Below are positions 1 to 8,473 of a stretch of 45,126 bases of DNA, one piece after another (position 1 is the stretch's first letter; every line of letters starts with the position of its first letter). The DNA comes from JAYPUG01 sp038117265. GTDB taxonomy: Bacteria; Pseudomonadota; Alphaproteobacteria; UBA6615. A program made the translations under genes and the position numbers. The notes under the pieces were generated by a model. The model made no database searches and had not been told where the DNA came from. It saw only the letters and a list, made by a program, of their open reading frames with translations. The stretch covers positions 1-45,126 of the forward strand of contig JAYOFO010000014.1 in assembly GCA_038117265.1 (NCBI GenBank), in the 5' to 3' direction.

Positions 1-509
1 GGGAAAGCCCCACCCTGGGCGCCTGGGGCCTGGGCTGGGAGGTCTGGTGCGACGGGATGGAGGTGAGCCAGTTTACCTATTTCCAGCAGGTCGGCGGCTT
101 CGATTGCGACCCCGTCTCGGTCGAGCTGACCTACGGGCTCGAACGCCTGGCGATGTATGTCCAGGGCGTGGAGAACGTCTACGACCTCGATTTCAACGGC
201 GCGGGCACGCGCTACGGCGACGTGTTCCTGCAGTCCGAGCGCGAGTTCAGCGCCTACAATTTCGAGCATGCGAACACCGAGGCGCTGTTCCGCCACTTCT
301 CGGACGCCGAGACCGAGTGCCAGGCATTGATTGCACAGAAGCTGGCGCTGCCGGCCTATGACCAGTGCATCAAGGCGAGCCACAACTTCAACCTGCTGGA
401 TGCGCGGGGCGTGATTTCGGTGACCGAGCGCCAGGCCTACATCCTCAGGGTTCGCGAGCTGGCGAAGGCCTGTTGCGAGGCCTGGCTGCAGTCGCGGACG
501 GACGGGTAG
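1..509 (+). CDS. glyQ: Glycyl-tRNA synthetase alpha subunit (5' end cut off)
   Basis: This is the C-terminal 168 residues of the alpha subunit of the bacterial alpha2beta2 glycyl-tRNA synthetase, which activates glycine and charges tRNA-Gly in the cytoplasm. The reading frame is open from base 3 and begins in the highly conserved stretch SPTLGAWGLGWEVW, followed by DGMEVSQFTYFQQVGG. The family is usually about 300 residues, so nearly half lies upstream of the window. An internal ATG at 57 is not the true start, because the conserved sequence continues upstream of it. The gene ends 4 bases before glyS, the usual alpha-beta subunit operon. Identification is very secure. Confidence 0.97.
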   Translation, partial: ESPTLGAWGLGWEVWCDGMEVSQFTYFQQVGGFDCDPVSVELTYGLERLAMYVQGVENVYDLDFNGAGTRYGDVFLQSEREFSAYNFEHANTEALFRHFSDAETECQALIAQKLALPAYDQCIKASHNFNLLDARGVISVTERQAYILRVRELAKACCEAWLQSRTDG

Positions 510-513
510 GGCG

Positions 514-2586
514 ATGGCGGAGCTGCTCGTCGAATTCCTGTCCGAGGAGATTCCGGCCCGCATGCAGCGGCGCGCGGGCGACGATCTCGTGCGGCTGCTG
601 TCGGAAGGTCTGACCGCGGCGAACCTCGGCTTCGATGCCATCGCCTCCTATACGACGCCACGGCGTCTCGCGGTCCGGGTGGACGGTCTGCCGGTCGAGC
701 AGCCGGCGCGTCAGGTCGAGCGCAAGGGCCCGCGGACCGATGCGCCGCACAAGGCGATCGACGGGTTCCTGGGGTCGATCGCGATCCCGCTGGACCAATG
801 CGAGGTGCGCGAGGACAAGAAGGGCAGCTTCTACGTCGCGGTCTGGGAAGAGGCCGGACGGAACACGGCCGAGGTGCTGCCCGGCCTGATCCTCGATGCG
901 GCCCAGGCGCTGCCCTGGCCCAAATCGATGCGCTGGGGCACCACCACGATGCGCTGGGTGCGCCCGCTGCACAGTGTCTTGGCCGTATTCGACGGTGCCG
1001 TTCTCGATGGGGCGCTGGATACGGGCGACGGGGCGCTGTCCTTCACGGACGAGACGCGCGGCCATCGGTTCCTCGCGCCCGATGCCTTCAAGGTGCACGG
1101 CTTCGCCGCGTATCGCGATCGCCTGCGCGATGCGAAGGTCCTTGTCGATCCGGCCGAGCGCGAGGCGGCTATCCGCGCGCAGATGAAGGAGCTGTGCGCC
1201 GGGGCGGGGCTGGAAGAGCCCGACGACGACGCGCTCTATGCCGAGGTGACCGGGCTGGTCGAGTGGCCGGTGGTGCTGCTGGGCACGATCGATCCGCGTT
1301 ACATGGACCTGCCGTCCGAAGTGCTGATCACCTCCATGCGCGAGCACCAGAAGTATTTCGGCCTGCACACGCGCGACGGCGCGCTTGCCCCGCGCTTTGC
1401 CTTCGTCTCGAATCTGGCAACCGACAATGCGGCCGCGATCGTGGCCGGCAACGAGCGGGTCCTGCGGGCCCGCCTGTCGGACGCCCGCCACTTCTGGGAT
1501 CTCGATCTGGCAACGCCGCTCGACGCGCGCACGCCGGCGCTCGACGGCATCGTGTTCCACGCCAGGCTCGGCAGCATCGGCGAAAAGTCCACCCGGGTCG
1601 AAGCGCTCGCGGGCTGGATCGGCGCGCGGCTCGACGGCGCCGATCCGGATGCCGTGTCGCGTGCCGCAAAGCTGGCCAAGGCGGACCTCGTCAGCGGCAT
1701 GGTCGGCGAGTTCCCCGAACTGCAGGGCGTAATGGGCCGGTACTATGCGCGGGCTCAGGGCGAGAGCGCGGCCGTGGCCGAGGCGATCGCCGCACACTAT
1801 TCACCGCTCGGGCCGGCCGACACCTGTCCGACCGCGCCGACGAGCGTGGCGGTGGCGCTTGCCGACAAGCTCGACATCCTGTCGGGCTTCTGGATGATCG
1901 ACGAGAAGCCGACCGGCTCGAAGGACCCGTTCGCGCTGCGCCGCGCCGCGCTGGGCGTGATCCGGCTGATTCTGGAGAACGGCATTCGTATCACCCTGCG
2001 TGATTTGCTCGCCCGCGCGCGCGCGGGCCATGCCAACGACAATGCGGCGCAGGACGACGACCTGCTTGCCTTCTTCGCCGACCGGCTGAAGGTCCATCTC
2101 CGCGATGCGGGCGTGCGCCACGACCTGATCGAGGCGGTCTTCGGGCAGGGCGGCGACGGCGACCTGGTGGCGGTGGTCGCGCGGGTGCATGCGCTCGCCG
2201 CGTTTGCGGGTTCCGAGGATGGCGCGAACCTGCTGACGGCGTATCGCCGTGCGGCGAACATCGTTCGGGCGGAGGAGAAGAAGGACGACACCGTCTATGC
2301 CGGAGATGCCTACAGCCCCGACGGGTCGGCGGGAGAGCCGATCGAGGCGCGGCTGTGGGAGAGTCTGCAGGAAACCGAGGGCACACTCGGGCCTGCGTTG
2401 ATGGAGGAACGCTATGAAGACGCCATGCGTTCGCTCGCCGGTTTGCGCCGGCCTGTGGACGAATTCTTCGACAAGGTGACCGTCAACGTTGACGACTCTG
2501 TCGTGAGAGGGAATCGATTGCGCCTTCTCGCGCGCATCCAGGGGGTGATGAACAATGTCGCAGACTTCTCTAGGGTCGAGGGCTGA
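514..2586 (+). CDS. glyS: Glycyl-tRNA synthetase beta subunit
   Basis: This 690-residue protein is the beta subunit that pairs with GlyQ; it contributes tRNA binding. It starts MAELLVEFLSEEIPARMQ, the family's standard N-terminus, and holds PWPKSMRWG near residue 135. The C-terminal part (about 590-690) is the DALR-like anticodon-binding region with EFFDKVTVN. Its length matches the family norm of about 690-700. The ATG follows the glyQ stop by 4 bases with a GGG-rich Shine-Dalgarno, which implies coupled translation. Nothing in it looks broken. Confidence 0.98.
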   Translation: MAELLVEFLSEEIPARMQRRAGDDLVRLLSEGLTAANLGFDAIASYTTPRRLAVRVDGLPVEQPARQVERKGPRTDAPHKAIDGFLGSIAIPLDQCEVREDKKGSFYVAVWEEAGRNTAEVLPGLILDAAQALPWPKSMRWGTTTMRWVRPLHSVLAVFDGAVLDGALDTGDGALSFTDETRGHRFLAPDAFKVHGFAAYRDRLRDAKVLVDPAEREAAIRAQMKELCAGAGLEEPDDDALYAEVTGLVEWPVVLLGTIDPRYMDLPSEVLITSMREHQKYFGLHTRDGALAPRFAFVSNLATDNAAAIVAGNERVLRARLSDARHFWDLDLATPLDARTPALDGIVFHARLGSIGEKSTRVEALAGWIGARLDGADPDAVSRAAKLAKADLVSGMVGEFPELQGVMGRYYARAQGESAAVAEAIAAHYSPLGPADTCPTAPTSVAVALADKLDILSGFWMIDEKPTGSKDPFALRRAALGVIRLILENGIRITLRDLLARARAGHANDNAAQDDDLLAFFADRLKVHLRDAGVRHDLIEAVFGQGGDGDLVAVVARVHALAAFAGSEDGANLLTAYRRAANIVRAEEKKDDTVYAGDAYSPDGSAGEPIEARLWESLQETEGTLGPALMEERYEDAMRSLAGLRRPVDEFFDKVTVNVDDSVVRGNRLRLLARIQGVMNNVADFSRVEG

Positions 2587-2596
2587 GCGGGCGCGC

Positions 2597-5275
2597 ATGA
2601 CCGACACGACCGGGAAATGGGTCTACAGCTTTGCCGCCTGCGCATCGGACGGCGGCGCCGACCTGCGCAACCTGTTGGGCGGCAAGGGTGCGAACCTGGC
2701 CGAGATGAGCAATCTCGGCCTGCCGGTGCCGCCGGGCTTCACCATCACGACCGAGCTCTGCACCTACTATTACGACCACGACGAGACCTATCCCGACAAG
2801 CTTGCCGCGCAGGTGGATGCCGCGCTGGCAGCGGTGGAAGCGGATGTCGGCGCGATCTTCGGCGACCCGGACAATCCTTTGCTGGTCTCGGTTCGCTCGG
2901 GTGCGCGCGCCTCGATGCCGGGAATGATGGATACGGTCCTCAACCTCGGCCTCAACGACACGACGGTGAAGGGGTTGGCCAGGCGCTCGGGCGATGCCCG
3001 GTTTGCGTTCGACAGCTACCGGCGCTTCATCCAGATGTACAGCGACGTGGTCCTGGGTGTGGATCACTATCTGTTCGAAGAAGCGCTCGAGCAGCACAAG
3101 CTCGACAACGGGATGATTCTCGACACCGACCTGTCGGCCGAGGACTGGGAAACGCTGGTCGCGCAGTACATGGATATCGTCTCGCGCGAGCTGGGCAGCC
3201 CGTTCCCGCAGGATCCGCGCGAGCAGCTCTGGGGCGCGATCGGCGCCGTCTTCGGCTCGTGGATGAACCAGCGTGCGATCACCTATCGCCGCCTGCACGG
3301 CATTCCCGCGGCCTGGGGCACGGCCGTGAACGTCCAGGCGATGGTGTTCGGCAACATGGGCGACGATTGCGCCACGGGTGTCGCCTTCACGCGCGATCCG
3401 TCGACCGGCGAGAACATCTTCTACGGCGAGTATCTGGTGAACGCGCAGGGCGAGGATGTCGTTGCGGGCATCCGCACGCCGCAGCATCTGACCGTTGCGG
3501 GCAAGCAGCGCAACGGGTCGGACCTGCCGGCGATGGAAGAGGTCATGCCCGACGTCTTCGGCCAGCTCGCCGAGGTGCGCCAGACGCTCGAGGCGCACTA
3601 CAAGGACATGCAGGACATCGAGTTCACGGTCCAGCGCAACAAGCTCTATATGCTGCAGACCCGGTCGGGGAAACGCACCGCCGCGGCGGCGGTGCGGATT
3701 GCCGTCGAGATGGTCGCGGACGGGCTGATCTCGCGCGAGGAGGCGCTGATGCGCGTCGAGGCGGGCCAGCTCGACCAGCTCTTGCATCCGCGCCTCGATC
3801 CCGATGCGCCGAAGACCGTGCTGTGCCGCGGGTTGCCGGCATCGCCCGGCGCGGCATCGGGCAAGATCGTGCTGAGTGCCGATCTGGCCGAGGACATGGC
3901 GCGCAAGGGCGAGGACGTGATCCTGGTGCGCATCGAGACCAGCCCGGAAGACATCCACGGGATGCATGCGGCGCGCGGCATTCTGACCACGCGCGGCGGC
4001 ATGACCAGCCACGCCGCCGTCGTCGCGCGCGGTATGGGCCGTGCGTGCGTGGCGGGTGCGGGCGATATCTCGGTCGACTATGCGGCGGGCCAGGTGCGGG
4101 TCGCAGGCCGGACCTTCGATGCCGGAGAGGTGATCACCATCGACGGCGCGACGGGCGAGGTGATCGACGGCAAGGTGCCGACGATCGAGCCCGAACTGTC
4201 GCGTGAGTTCGCAACCCTGATGGGGTGGGCCGACGAGACGCGGCGCCTGCGCGTGCGGACCAATGCCGAGACACCGCTCGATGCCAAGACGGCGCGCGAG
4301 TTCGGGGCCGAGGGCATCGGGCTCTGCCGGACCGAGCACATGTTCTTCGATCCCGAACGGATCGTCGCGGTGCGTCGGATGATCCTGGCCGGAGATGTCG
4401 CGGGCCGGCGCGAGGCGCTTGCCGAGCTGCTGCCCTACCAGCGTCAGGACTTCGTCGAACTGTTCGAAATCATGCACGGCCTGCCGGTGACGATCCGGCT
4501 GCTCGATCCGCCGCTACACGAGTTCCTGCCCAAGTCGGACGAGGAGATCGCCGAGGTTGCGCGGGCCGCGGGCCGCGATCCACAGGCGATGACCGATCGC
4601 GCCGTGCAGCTGCACGAGGCGAACCCGATGCTGGGTCATCGGGGTTGCCGGCTCGGGATCACCTATCCGGAAATCTACGAGATGCAGGCGCGCGCGATCT
4701 TCGAGGCGGCGCTGATCGTCGCCGAGCGTGCCAAGACGCCGGTCCTGCCCGAGATCATGATTCCGCTGGCCGCGACGCGCCGGGAGATCGATATCCTCAA
4801 GGAACGCATCGATCAGGTGGCCGAGGCGGTCTTCGCCGAGAAGGGTGCGCGCGTTGCCTATCAGGTGGGAACGATGATCGAGCTTCCGCGCGCGGCACTG
4901 CGCGCCGGCGAGATCGCCCAGTCGGCCGAGTTCTTCAGCTTCGGCACAAATGACCTGACCCAGACCACGTTCGGAATCAGCCGCGACGATGCGGCGGGCT
5001 TTCTGTCCGACTACGAGCATCAGGGGATCGTCGAGATCGACCCGTTTGTGTCGATCGACGTCGACGGTGTCGGCGAACTCGTCTCGATCGCGGCGGAGCG
5101 TGGCCGGAAGGCGCGTCCCGGCTTGAAGCTGGGAATCTGTGGTGAGCATGGGGGTGACCCGGCGTCGGTCAAGTTCTGCGACCGGGTCGGGCTCGACTAT
5201 GTCTCCTGTTCACCGTATCGGGTGCCCATTGCGCGCCTCGCGGCGGCGCAGGCCACGATCGAGGCGAAGCGCTGA
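2597..5275 (+). CDS. ppdK: Pyruvate, phosphate dikinase
   Basis: This 892-residue enzyme interconverts pyruvate, ATP and phosphate with phosphoenolpyruvate, AMP and pyrophosphate in the cytoplasm. The N-terminal ATP-grasp domain opens with KWVYSF and LLGGKGANLAEM. The swivelling phosphohistidine domain has TRGGMTSHAAVVARG with catalytic His472. The C-terminal TIM barrel carries GICGEHGGDP with catalytic Cys848. I chose the ATG at 2597 because family members begin a few residues before KWVYSF; an in-frame ATG at 2555 overlaps glyS and would add a non-homologous leader. It follows glyS by 10 bases, an arrangement common in alphaproteobacteria, and ends before a strong terminator. Confidence 0.97.
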   Translation: MTDTTGKWVYSFAACASDGGADLRNLLGGKGANLAEMSNLGLPVPPGFTITTELCTYYYDHDETYPDKLAAQVDAALAAVEADVGAIFGDPDNPLLVSVRSGARASMPGMMDTVLNLGLNDTTVKGLARRSGDARFAFDSYRRFIQMYSDVVLGVDHYLFEEALEQHKLDNGMILDTDLSAEDWETLVAQYMDIVSRELGSPFPQDPREQLWGAIGAVFGSWMNQRAITYRRLHGIPAAWGTAVNVQAMVFGNMGDDCATGVAFTRDPSTGENIFYGEYLVNAQGEDVVAGIRTPQHLTVAGKQRNGSDLPAMEEVMPDVFGQLAEVRQTLEAHYKDMQDIEFTVQRNKLYMLQTRSGKRTAAAAVRIAVEMVADGLISREEALMRVEAGQLDQLLHPRLDPDAPKTVLCRGLPASPGAASGKIVLSADLAEDMARKGEDVILVRIETSPEDIHGMHAARGILTTRGGMTSHAAVVARGMGRACVAGAGDISVDYAAGQVRVAGRTFDAGEVITIDGATGEVIDGKVPTIEPELSREFATLMGWADETRRLRVRTNAETPLDAKTAREFGAEGIGLCRTEHMFFDPERIVAVRRMILAGDVAGRREALAELLPYQRQDFVELFEIMHGLPVTIRLLDPPLHEFLPKSDEEIAEVARAAGRDPQAMTDRAVQLHEANPMLGHRGCRLGITYPEIYEMQARAIFEAALIVAERAKTPVLPEIMIPLAATRREIDILKERIDQVAEAVFAEKGARVAYQVGTMIELPRAALRAGEIAQSAEFFSFGTNDLTQTTFGISRDDAAGFLSDYEHQGIVEIDPFVSIDVDGVGELVSIAAERGRKARPGLKLGICGEHGGDPASVKFCDRVGLDYVSCSPYRVPIARLAAAQATIEAKR

Positions 5276-5304
5276 CCCGATTGCGCCGACGAAACGCGAA
5301 AAAG

Positions 5305-5337
5305 AAAAAGCCGCGCCCTGGGGGGCGCGGCTTTTTT
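5305..5337. terminator. Bidirectional intrinsic terminator
   Basis: A perfect 9-bp stem, GCCGCGCCC at 5310-5318 and GGGCGCGGC at 5323-5331, has a 4-base loop. It is flanked by AAAAA on the left and TTTTTT on the right. This ends ppdK on the plus strand. On the minus strand the A run becomes a T run, so the same hairpin can end the small gene at 5360-5512. The A and T runs can also pair and lengthen the stem. Confidence 0.92.
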
Positions 5338-5359
5338 CGTTTCCGGATGCCGGAAGCGG

Positions 5360-5512
5360 TCAGTCGATCGGAAGCATGTTTCCCGGAAAGAGGGATTCCT
5401 TCTCGCGCGCGGCAAACAGTTTGCGGAAGAAGGTGGCAATCACCTCGGCCCGCTCCCGCTCGGCCATGCGCAGGATTTCCATGTCCGACATATGCTTGAA
5501 TTCGTTGTCCAT
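5360..5512 (-). CDS. Small 50-residue helical protein of unknown function
   Basis: The start is set by a good Shine-Dalgarno (AGGAG on the minus strand, plus-strand ctcct at 5520-5524) about 8 bases before ATG at 5512. The frame is also open upstream to 5596, but that leader lacks such support. The product is MDNEFKHMSDMEILRMAERE onward, a single amphipathic helix rich in Glu, Arg and Ala with FFRKLF near residue 35. It resembles the short alphaproteobacterial proteins whose core reads R-A-E-x-I-A-x-x-F/L-R, but I cannot name a family. It is monocistronic, preceded by an AT-rich upstream region and followed by the bidirectional terminator. No function is assigned. Confidence 0.65.
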   Translation of the reverse strand: MDNEFKHMSDMEILRMAERERAEVIATFFRKLFAAREKESLFPGNMLPID

Positions 5513-5675
5513 CGTTGTGCTCCTACGCTTGAGTGAACTCCTCTTGCCCACAACATATGACAGCAATAGTGACGTACAAGTTAATAAGGTATGCATTTAA
5601 CGCAATTCAGAAGATACATTAATCACTAAATCGAGTGTTTGGGTACGAATTTGTGCCAATATAGAATAAAACGCT
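5513..5675. other. AT-rich intergenic island holding the small-gene promoter
   Basis: This stretch is markedly richer in A and T than its surroundings, for example around 5580-5670. It must contain the promoter of the small minus-strand gene at 5360-5512. I could not single out one convincing -35/-10 pair. No further coding capacity is visible. Confidence 0.5.
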
Positions 5676-5704
5676 GCAATTGCGAAAGATTTCTTCGCAG
5701 TTGC
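5676..5704 (-). terminator. Probable terminator of ygfZ
   Basis: An 11-bp stem with one G-T wobble (5676-5686 and 5694-5704) has a 7-base loop and lies 4 bases beyond the ygfZ stop. Read on the minus strand, the stem is followed by AGCGTTTTATT, a short interrupted T tract. Placement is ideal for ending ygfZ, though the T tract is weaker than a textbook terminator. Confidence 0.6.
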
Positions 5705-5707
5705 GAA

Positions 5708-6568
5708 CTAGATCGGCAGGCGCTCGATCGGGTGGCCCGCGGCGCTGAAGGCGGATTCCGGGTCGTCGAGCGCCTCGCGGCGGACCGATGCGAGCACATG
5801 GTCGTGTGCGCGGGAGCGAATCTCGCCCACGGGACTGTCTCCCTGCATGACGGGGGTGCCGGGTCCCTGATCGTCATGGGTTGCGCGAAACGCGGCCAGC
5901 TGACGCTTGACCAGCCCGCGATAGCGGGTTCGCGCCGTCAGCTCCTGGCCCATATAGCAGCCCTTCTCCCAATCGATGCCGCCGAGACGGTCGATATTGG
6001 ATTCGAGAAGCGTCGATTTCTCGATGTCCATGTCGCGCGAGCCGTCGGGCGCTTCGCAGGCGATTCGCAGACGGTCGTAGGTCGCGAACGGGGCTTCCGT
6101 CAGGCCGCGCGCGGTCACGAGGTGGGCGAGTGTCTCCTCGTCGCCGATCAGCCGGACGCCGAGCCGGAGGGATCGGGGGTCGACCAGGGCGACCGCACTG
6201 CCGAACCGGAGCGTCGCCCCGGTGGTCGGTTCCAGGCCGAACGCCGCCGCTGCGCCGTCGCCGATCACGGCAATGACCGATCGCCGGGTGTCGGTTGCGA
6301 GCGCGACGTTGGCCCGCAGGCGAAAGCGTGACAGGCGTGTCGTGAAATCGTCGCCGCGTCCGCCTTCGCAGTCCGCCAGAAGGACCTCGCCGCACGCGAC
6401 AAGGATGAAGTCGTGCAGGTACTTGCCCTGGGGGGTCAGCAGCGCCGCGTAGGCCGATGTCGATTCGCCCACCCGCGCGACATCCTGGGAAATCAGGCCC
6501 TGGAGGAAGTCGAGCCTGTCGGCGCCGGAGATGACCACGACGTCGCGCGGCAGCCTTACGAATTCCAT
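5708..6568 (-). CDS. ygfZ: YgfZ/GcvT-like folate-binding iron-sulfur maintenance protein
   Basis: This 286-residue cytoplasmic protein belongs to the YgfZ (IBA57) branch of the GcvT superfamily, which uses folate to support assembly or repair of certain Fe-S enzymes. The hallmark KGCYMGQE with the invariant Cys is present, followed by LTARTRYRG; the N-terminus has FLQGLISQDV, typical of the family. I chose ATG at 6568 (MEFVRLPRDV) because homologues start near there. An upstream ATG at 6613 would add MYFNHVPFEP and cannot be excluded, since neither has a strong Shine-Dalgarno. It is divergent from the glycan operon and ends just before a hairpin. Confidence 0.9.
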   Translation of the reverse strand: MEFVRLPRDVVVISGADRLDFLQGLISQDVARVGESTSAYAALLTPQGKYLHDFILVACGEVLLADCEGGRGDDFTTRLSRFRLRANVALATDTRRSVIAVIGDGAAAAFGLEPTTGATLRFGSAVALVDPRSLRLGVRLIGDEETLAHLVTARGLTEAPFATYDRLRIACEAPDGSRDMDIEKSTLLESNIDRLGGIDWEKGCYMGQELTARTRYRGLVKRQLAAFRATHDDQGPGTPVMQGDSPVGEIRSRAHDHVLASVRREALDDPESAFSAAGHPIERLPI

Positions 6569-6710
6569 TGCTACAGACCGGTCTGGTTCGAACGGGACAT
6601 GATTGAAGTACATGGTCGGCGACCGGTGCAATGGCAAGCGGCCGGTACGTTCGCACCCCGCATGCCGTGTATGGCACCGGCGCGCACGCGCGCGTATAAG
6701 CGTTGACGAA

Positions 6711-7691
6711 ATGCGCATCCTCTTTATCGGTCCGACCCGCATCGGCGACGCCGTCCTGAGTTCGGGGCTGCTGAACTATCTGATCCGGAATTTTCCCGAC
6801 GCCCGGTTCACCGTTGCGTGCGGCGTCGCGGCCGCGCCGCTGTTCGAGGCGGCGCCGCGCGTAGAGCGCGTCATCGCGATGACGAAGCTGCCCCATGCCG
6901 GCCATTGGTGGCGCCTGTGGCGCGAGGTCGCGGGACACCGATGGTCGCTTGTGGTCGATCTGCGCCGTTCGGTAATCTCCTGGACGGTCCTGTGCGCGCG
7001 GCGCGCCATGGCGCCTGCGTCGTCCACGGCGCAGGGCGAACACGCCGTGGTCAGCTTCGCGCGCACGCTCGGCGTGTCGGACAACCCGCCCATGCCGCGT
7101 TTGTGGACCAGCGAGGAACAGCGCGCTGCGGCCGCAGAATTGATCCCGTCGGGCACGCCGGTCCTCGCGCTGGGACCGACCGCCAACTGGCGCGGCAAGA
7201 CGTGGCGGGCGGAGAACTTCGTTGCGCTGGCCGAACGCCTGACGGCCGACGGTGGTGGGTATGCCCCGCTGCCGGGCGCGCGGATCGCGGTGTTCGGCGC
7301 AGAGGGCGAGCGCGATGACGCGGCCCCGGTCGTCGCGGCCGTCCCGCCGGAACGCCGGATCGACCTCGTCGGGGCGATCGACCTGCCCACGGTCGCGGCG
7401 TGCCTGGAGCTCTGCTCGCTCTATATCGGGAACGATTCCGGGCTCATGCACATGGCGGCGGCCTCGGGCATCCCGACCCTCGGCCTGTTCGGACCGAGCC
7501 GGCCCGAGCGCTACGCGCCATGGGGCTGGCGCACCGCATGGGTGCGAACGGAAAAGGACTTCGACGAGCTGGTCGGCGGTCCCGGCTACGACTTCCAGAA
7601 CACCGACACGCTCATGGACAGCCTGGCGGTGGACACGGTTGTCGAGGCGGCGGCGCGCCTCTGGCAGCGCGCAGGACGGGAGCCGGATTGA
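6711..7691 (+). CDS. Heptosyltransferase-like glycosyltransferase family 9
   Basis: This 326-residue GT-B enzyme resembles ADP-heptose:LPS heptosyltransferases (WaaF/WaaC type), which add sugars to the lipopolysaccharide inner core on the inner face of the cytoplasmic membrane. It starts MRILFIGPTRIGDAVLSSG, the family's N-terminal loop. The donor-site motif GNDSGLMHMA begins at residue 240 and continues to LFGPSRPERYAPWG. The start at 6711 fits the family N-terminus; the frame stays open upstream, but without similarity. Its stop TGA shares a base with the next ATG (TGATG), so the two are translationally coupled. The exact sugar is unknown. Confidence 0.88.
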   Translation: MRILFIGPTRIGDAVLSSGLLNYLIRNFPDARFTVACGVAAAPLFEAAPRVERVIAMTKLPHAGHWWRLWREVAGHRWSLVVDLRRSVISWTVLCARRAMAPASSTAQGEHAVVSFARTLGVSDNPPMPRLWTSEEQRAAAAELIPSGTPVLALGPTANWRGKTWRAENFVALAERLTADGGGYAPLPGARIAVFGAEGERDDAAPVVAAVPPERRIDLVGAIDLPTVAACLELCSLYIGNDSGLMHMAAASGIPTLGLFGPSRPERYAPWGWRTAWVRTEKDFDELVGGPGYDFQNTDTLMDSLAVDTVVEAAARLWQRAGREPD

Positions 7692-8470
7692 TGGCGGCAG
7701 ACAATCCCGTACGCCTTTCGGCGCTTGTCGTGGCACACAACGAGGAGGCGGAACTCGACGCCTGCCTGGCCTCGCTGGCATTCGCCGACGAGATCGTCGT
7801 GGTCCTCGACCGCTGCACCGACGGTTCGCTGGCGATCGCGCAGGCGCATGGCGCGATCATCGAGGAGGGCGCCTGGGAGATCGAGGGTGCGCGCCGCAAC
7901 CACGGCATCGATCGCTGTTCGGGCGACTGGATCGTCGAGGTCGATGCCGACGAGCGGGTGACCGACGCGCTGGCGCGCGAAATCCGCGAGACCATCGCGC
8001 ATGCCGGCTACGGCCATTACCTGATCCCGTTCAACAACTATATCGGCCAGCGCCTCGTGCGATACGGCTGGGGCCCGGGCGTGGGGGTCGGGGCGACCGT
8101 CAGGCTCTTTGCGAACGATCCGGAACGCGGCCCCGCGAAGCGCTGGGGTCCGCAGCGCGTGCATCCGGCCGTGGAACTGAAGGGCGACGCGGGGCGGCTC
8201 GATGCGGCGATGGATCACTTCGTCGACCGCGACATCTCTGACATGCTCCACCGGCTCGACCGCTACACGACGGCGCGGGCGCGCGATTTGCGCGAATCCG
8301 GGGACATCGGCAGTTTCCGGCACAATGTACGGCGGATCTTCTCGCGGTTCTGGAAGTGCTATGTCGCGCGGCGCGGCTATCGCGAGGGCCGGTACGGTTT
8401 TCTCATCGCGTTGATGGCCGGGCTGTATCCGATCCTCAGCTATCTGAAGGCGAGCCTCGAGGACGAATAG
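7691..8470 (+). CDS. Glycosyltransferase family 2 (LPS-core type)
   Basis: This 259-residue GT-A enzyme starts MAADNPVRLSALVVAHNEE, the family 2 nucleotide-binding start. It has DRCTDGS near residue 40 and the metal-binding DAD at 85-87. The C-terminus carries the aromatic, basic tail RRGYREGRYGF followed by a hydrophobic helix, as in KdtX/WaaE-type core glucosyltransferases and related enzymes. It overlaps the previous gene by one base and is followed 3 bases later by the next glycosyltransferase. Donor and acceptor cannot be read from sequence. Confidence 0.88.
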   Translation: MAADNPVRLSALVVAHNEEAELDACLASLAFADEIVVVLDRCTDGSLAIAQAHGAIIEEGAWEIEGARRNHGIDRCSGDWIVEVDADERVTDALAREIRETIAHAGYGHYLIPFNNYIGQRLVRYGWGPGVGVGATVRLFANDPERGPAKRWGPQRVHPAVELKGDAGRLDAAMDHFVDRDISDMLHRLDRYTTARARDLRESGDIGSFRHNVRRIFSRFWKCYVARRGYREGRYGFLIALMAGLYPILSYLKASLEDE

Positions 8471-8473
8471 ACA

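Noticed and set aside
445..1797. 450-residue minus-strand open frame across glyS
   Set aside because: It is fully antisense to glyS, whose protein is conserved along this stretch.
2570..4477. 635-residue minus-strand open frame inside ppdK
   Set aside because: It is the antisense shadow of a GC-rich conserved gene, with no recognisable domain and His/Arg-rich low-information sequence.
6584..6600. GGTTCGAAC resembling a tRNA T-loop
   Set aside because: No acceptor, anticodon or D-arm pairing is found around it; it lies in the ygfZ upstream region. The same applies to a GTTCGAAC in the lipoprotein gene near 14457.
5874..7781. 635-residue minus-strand open frame over ygfZ and the heptosyltransferase gene
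   Set aside because: It is out of frame with ygfZ and antisense to the glycosyltransferase; the composition is Arg/Pro-rich shadow sequence.
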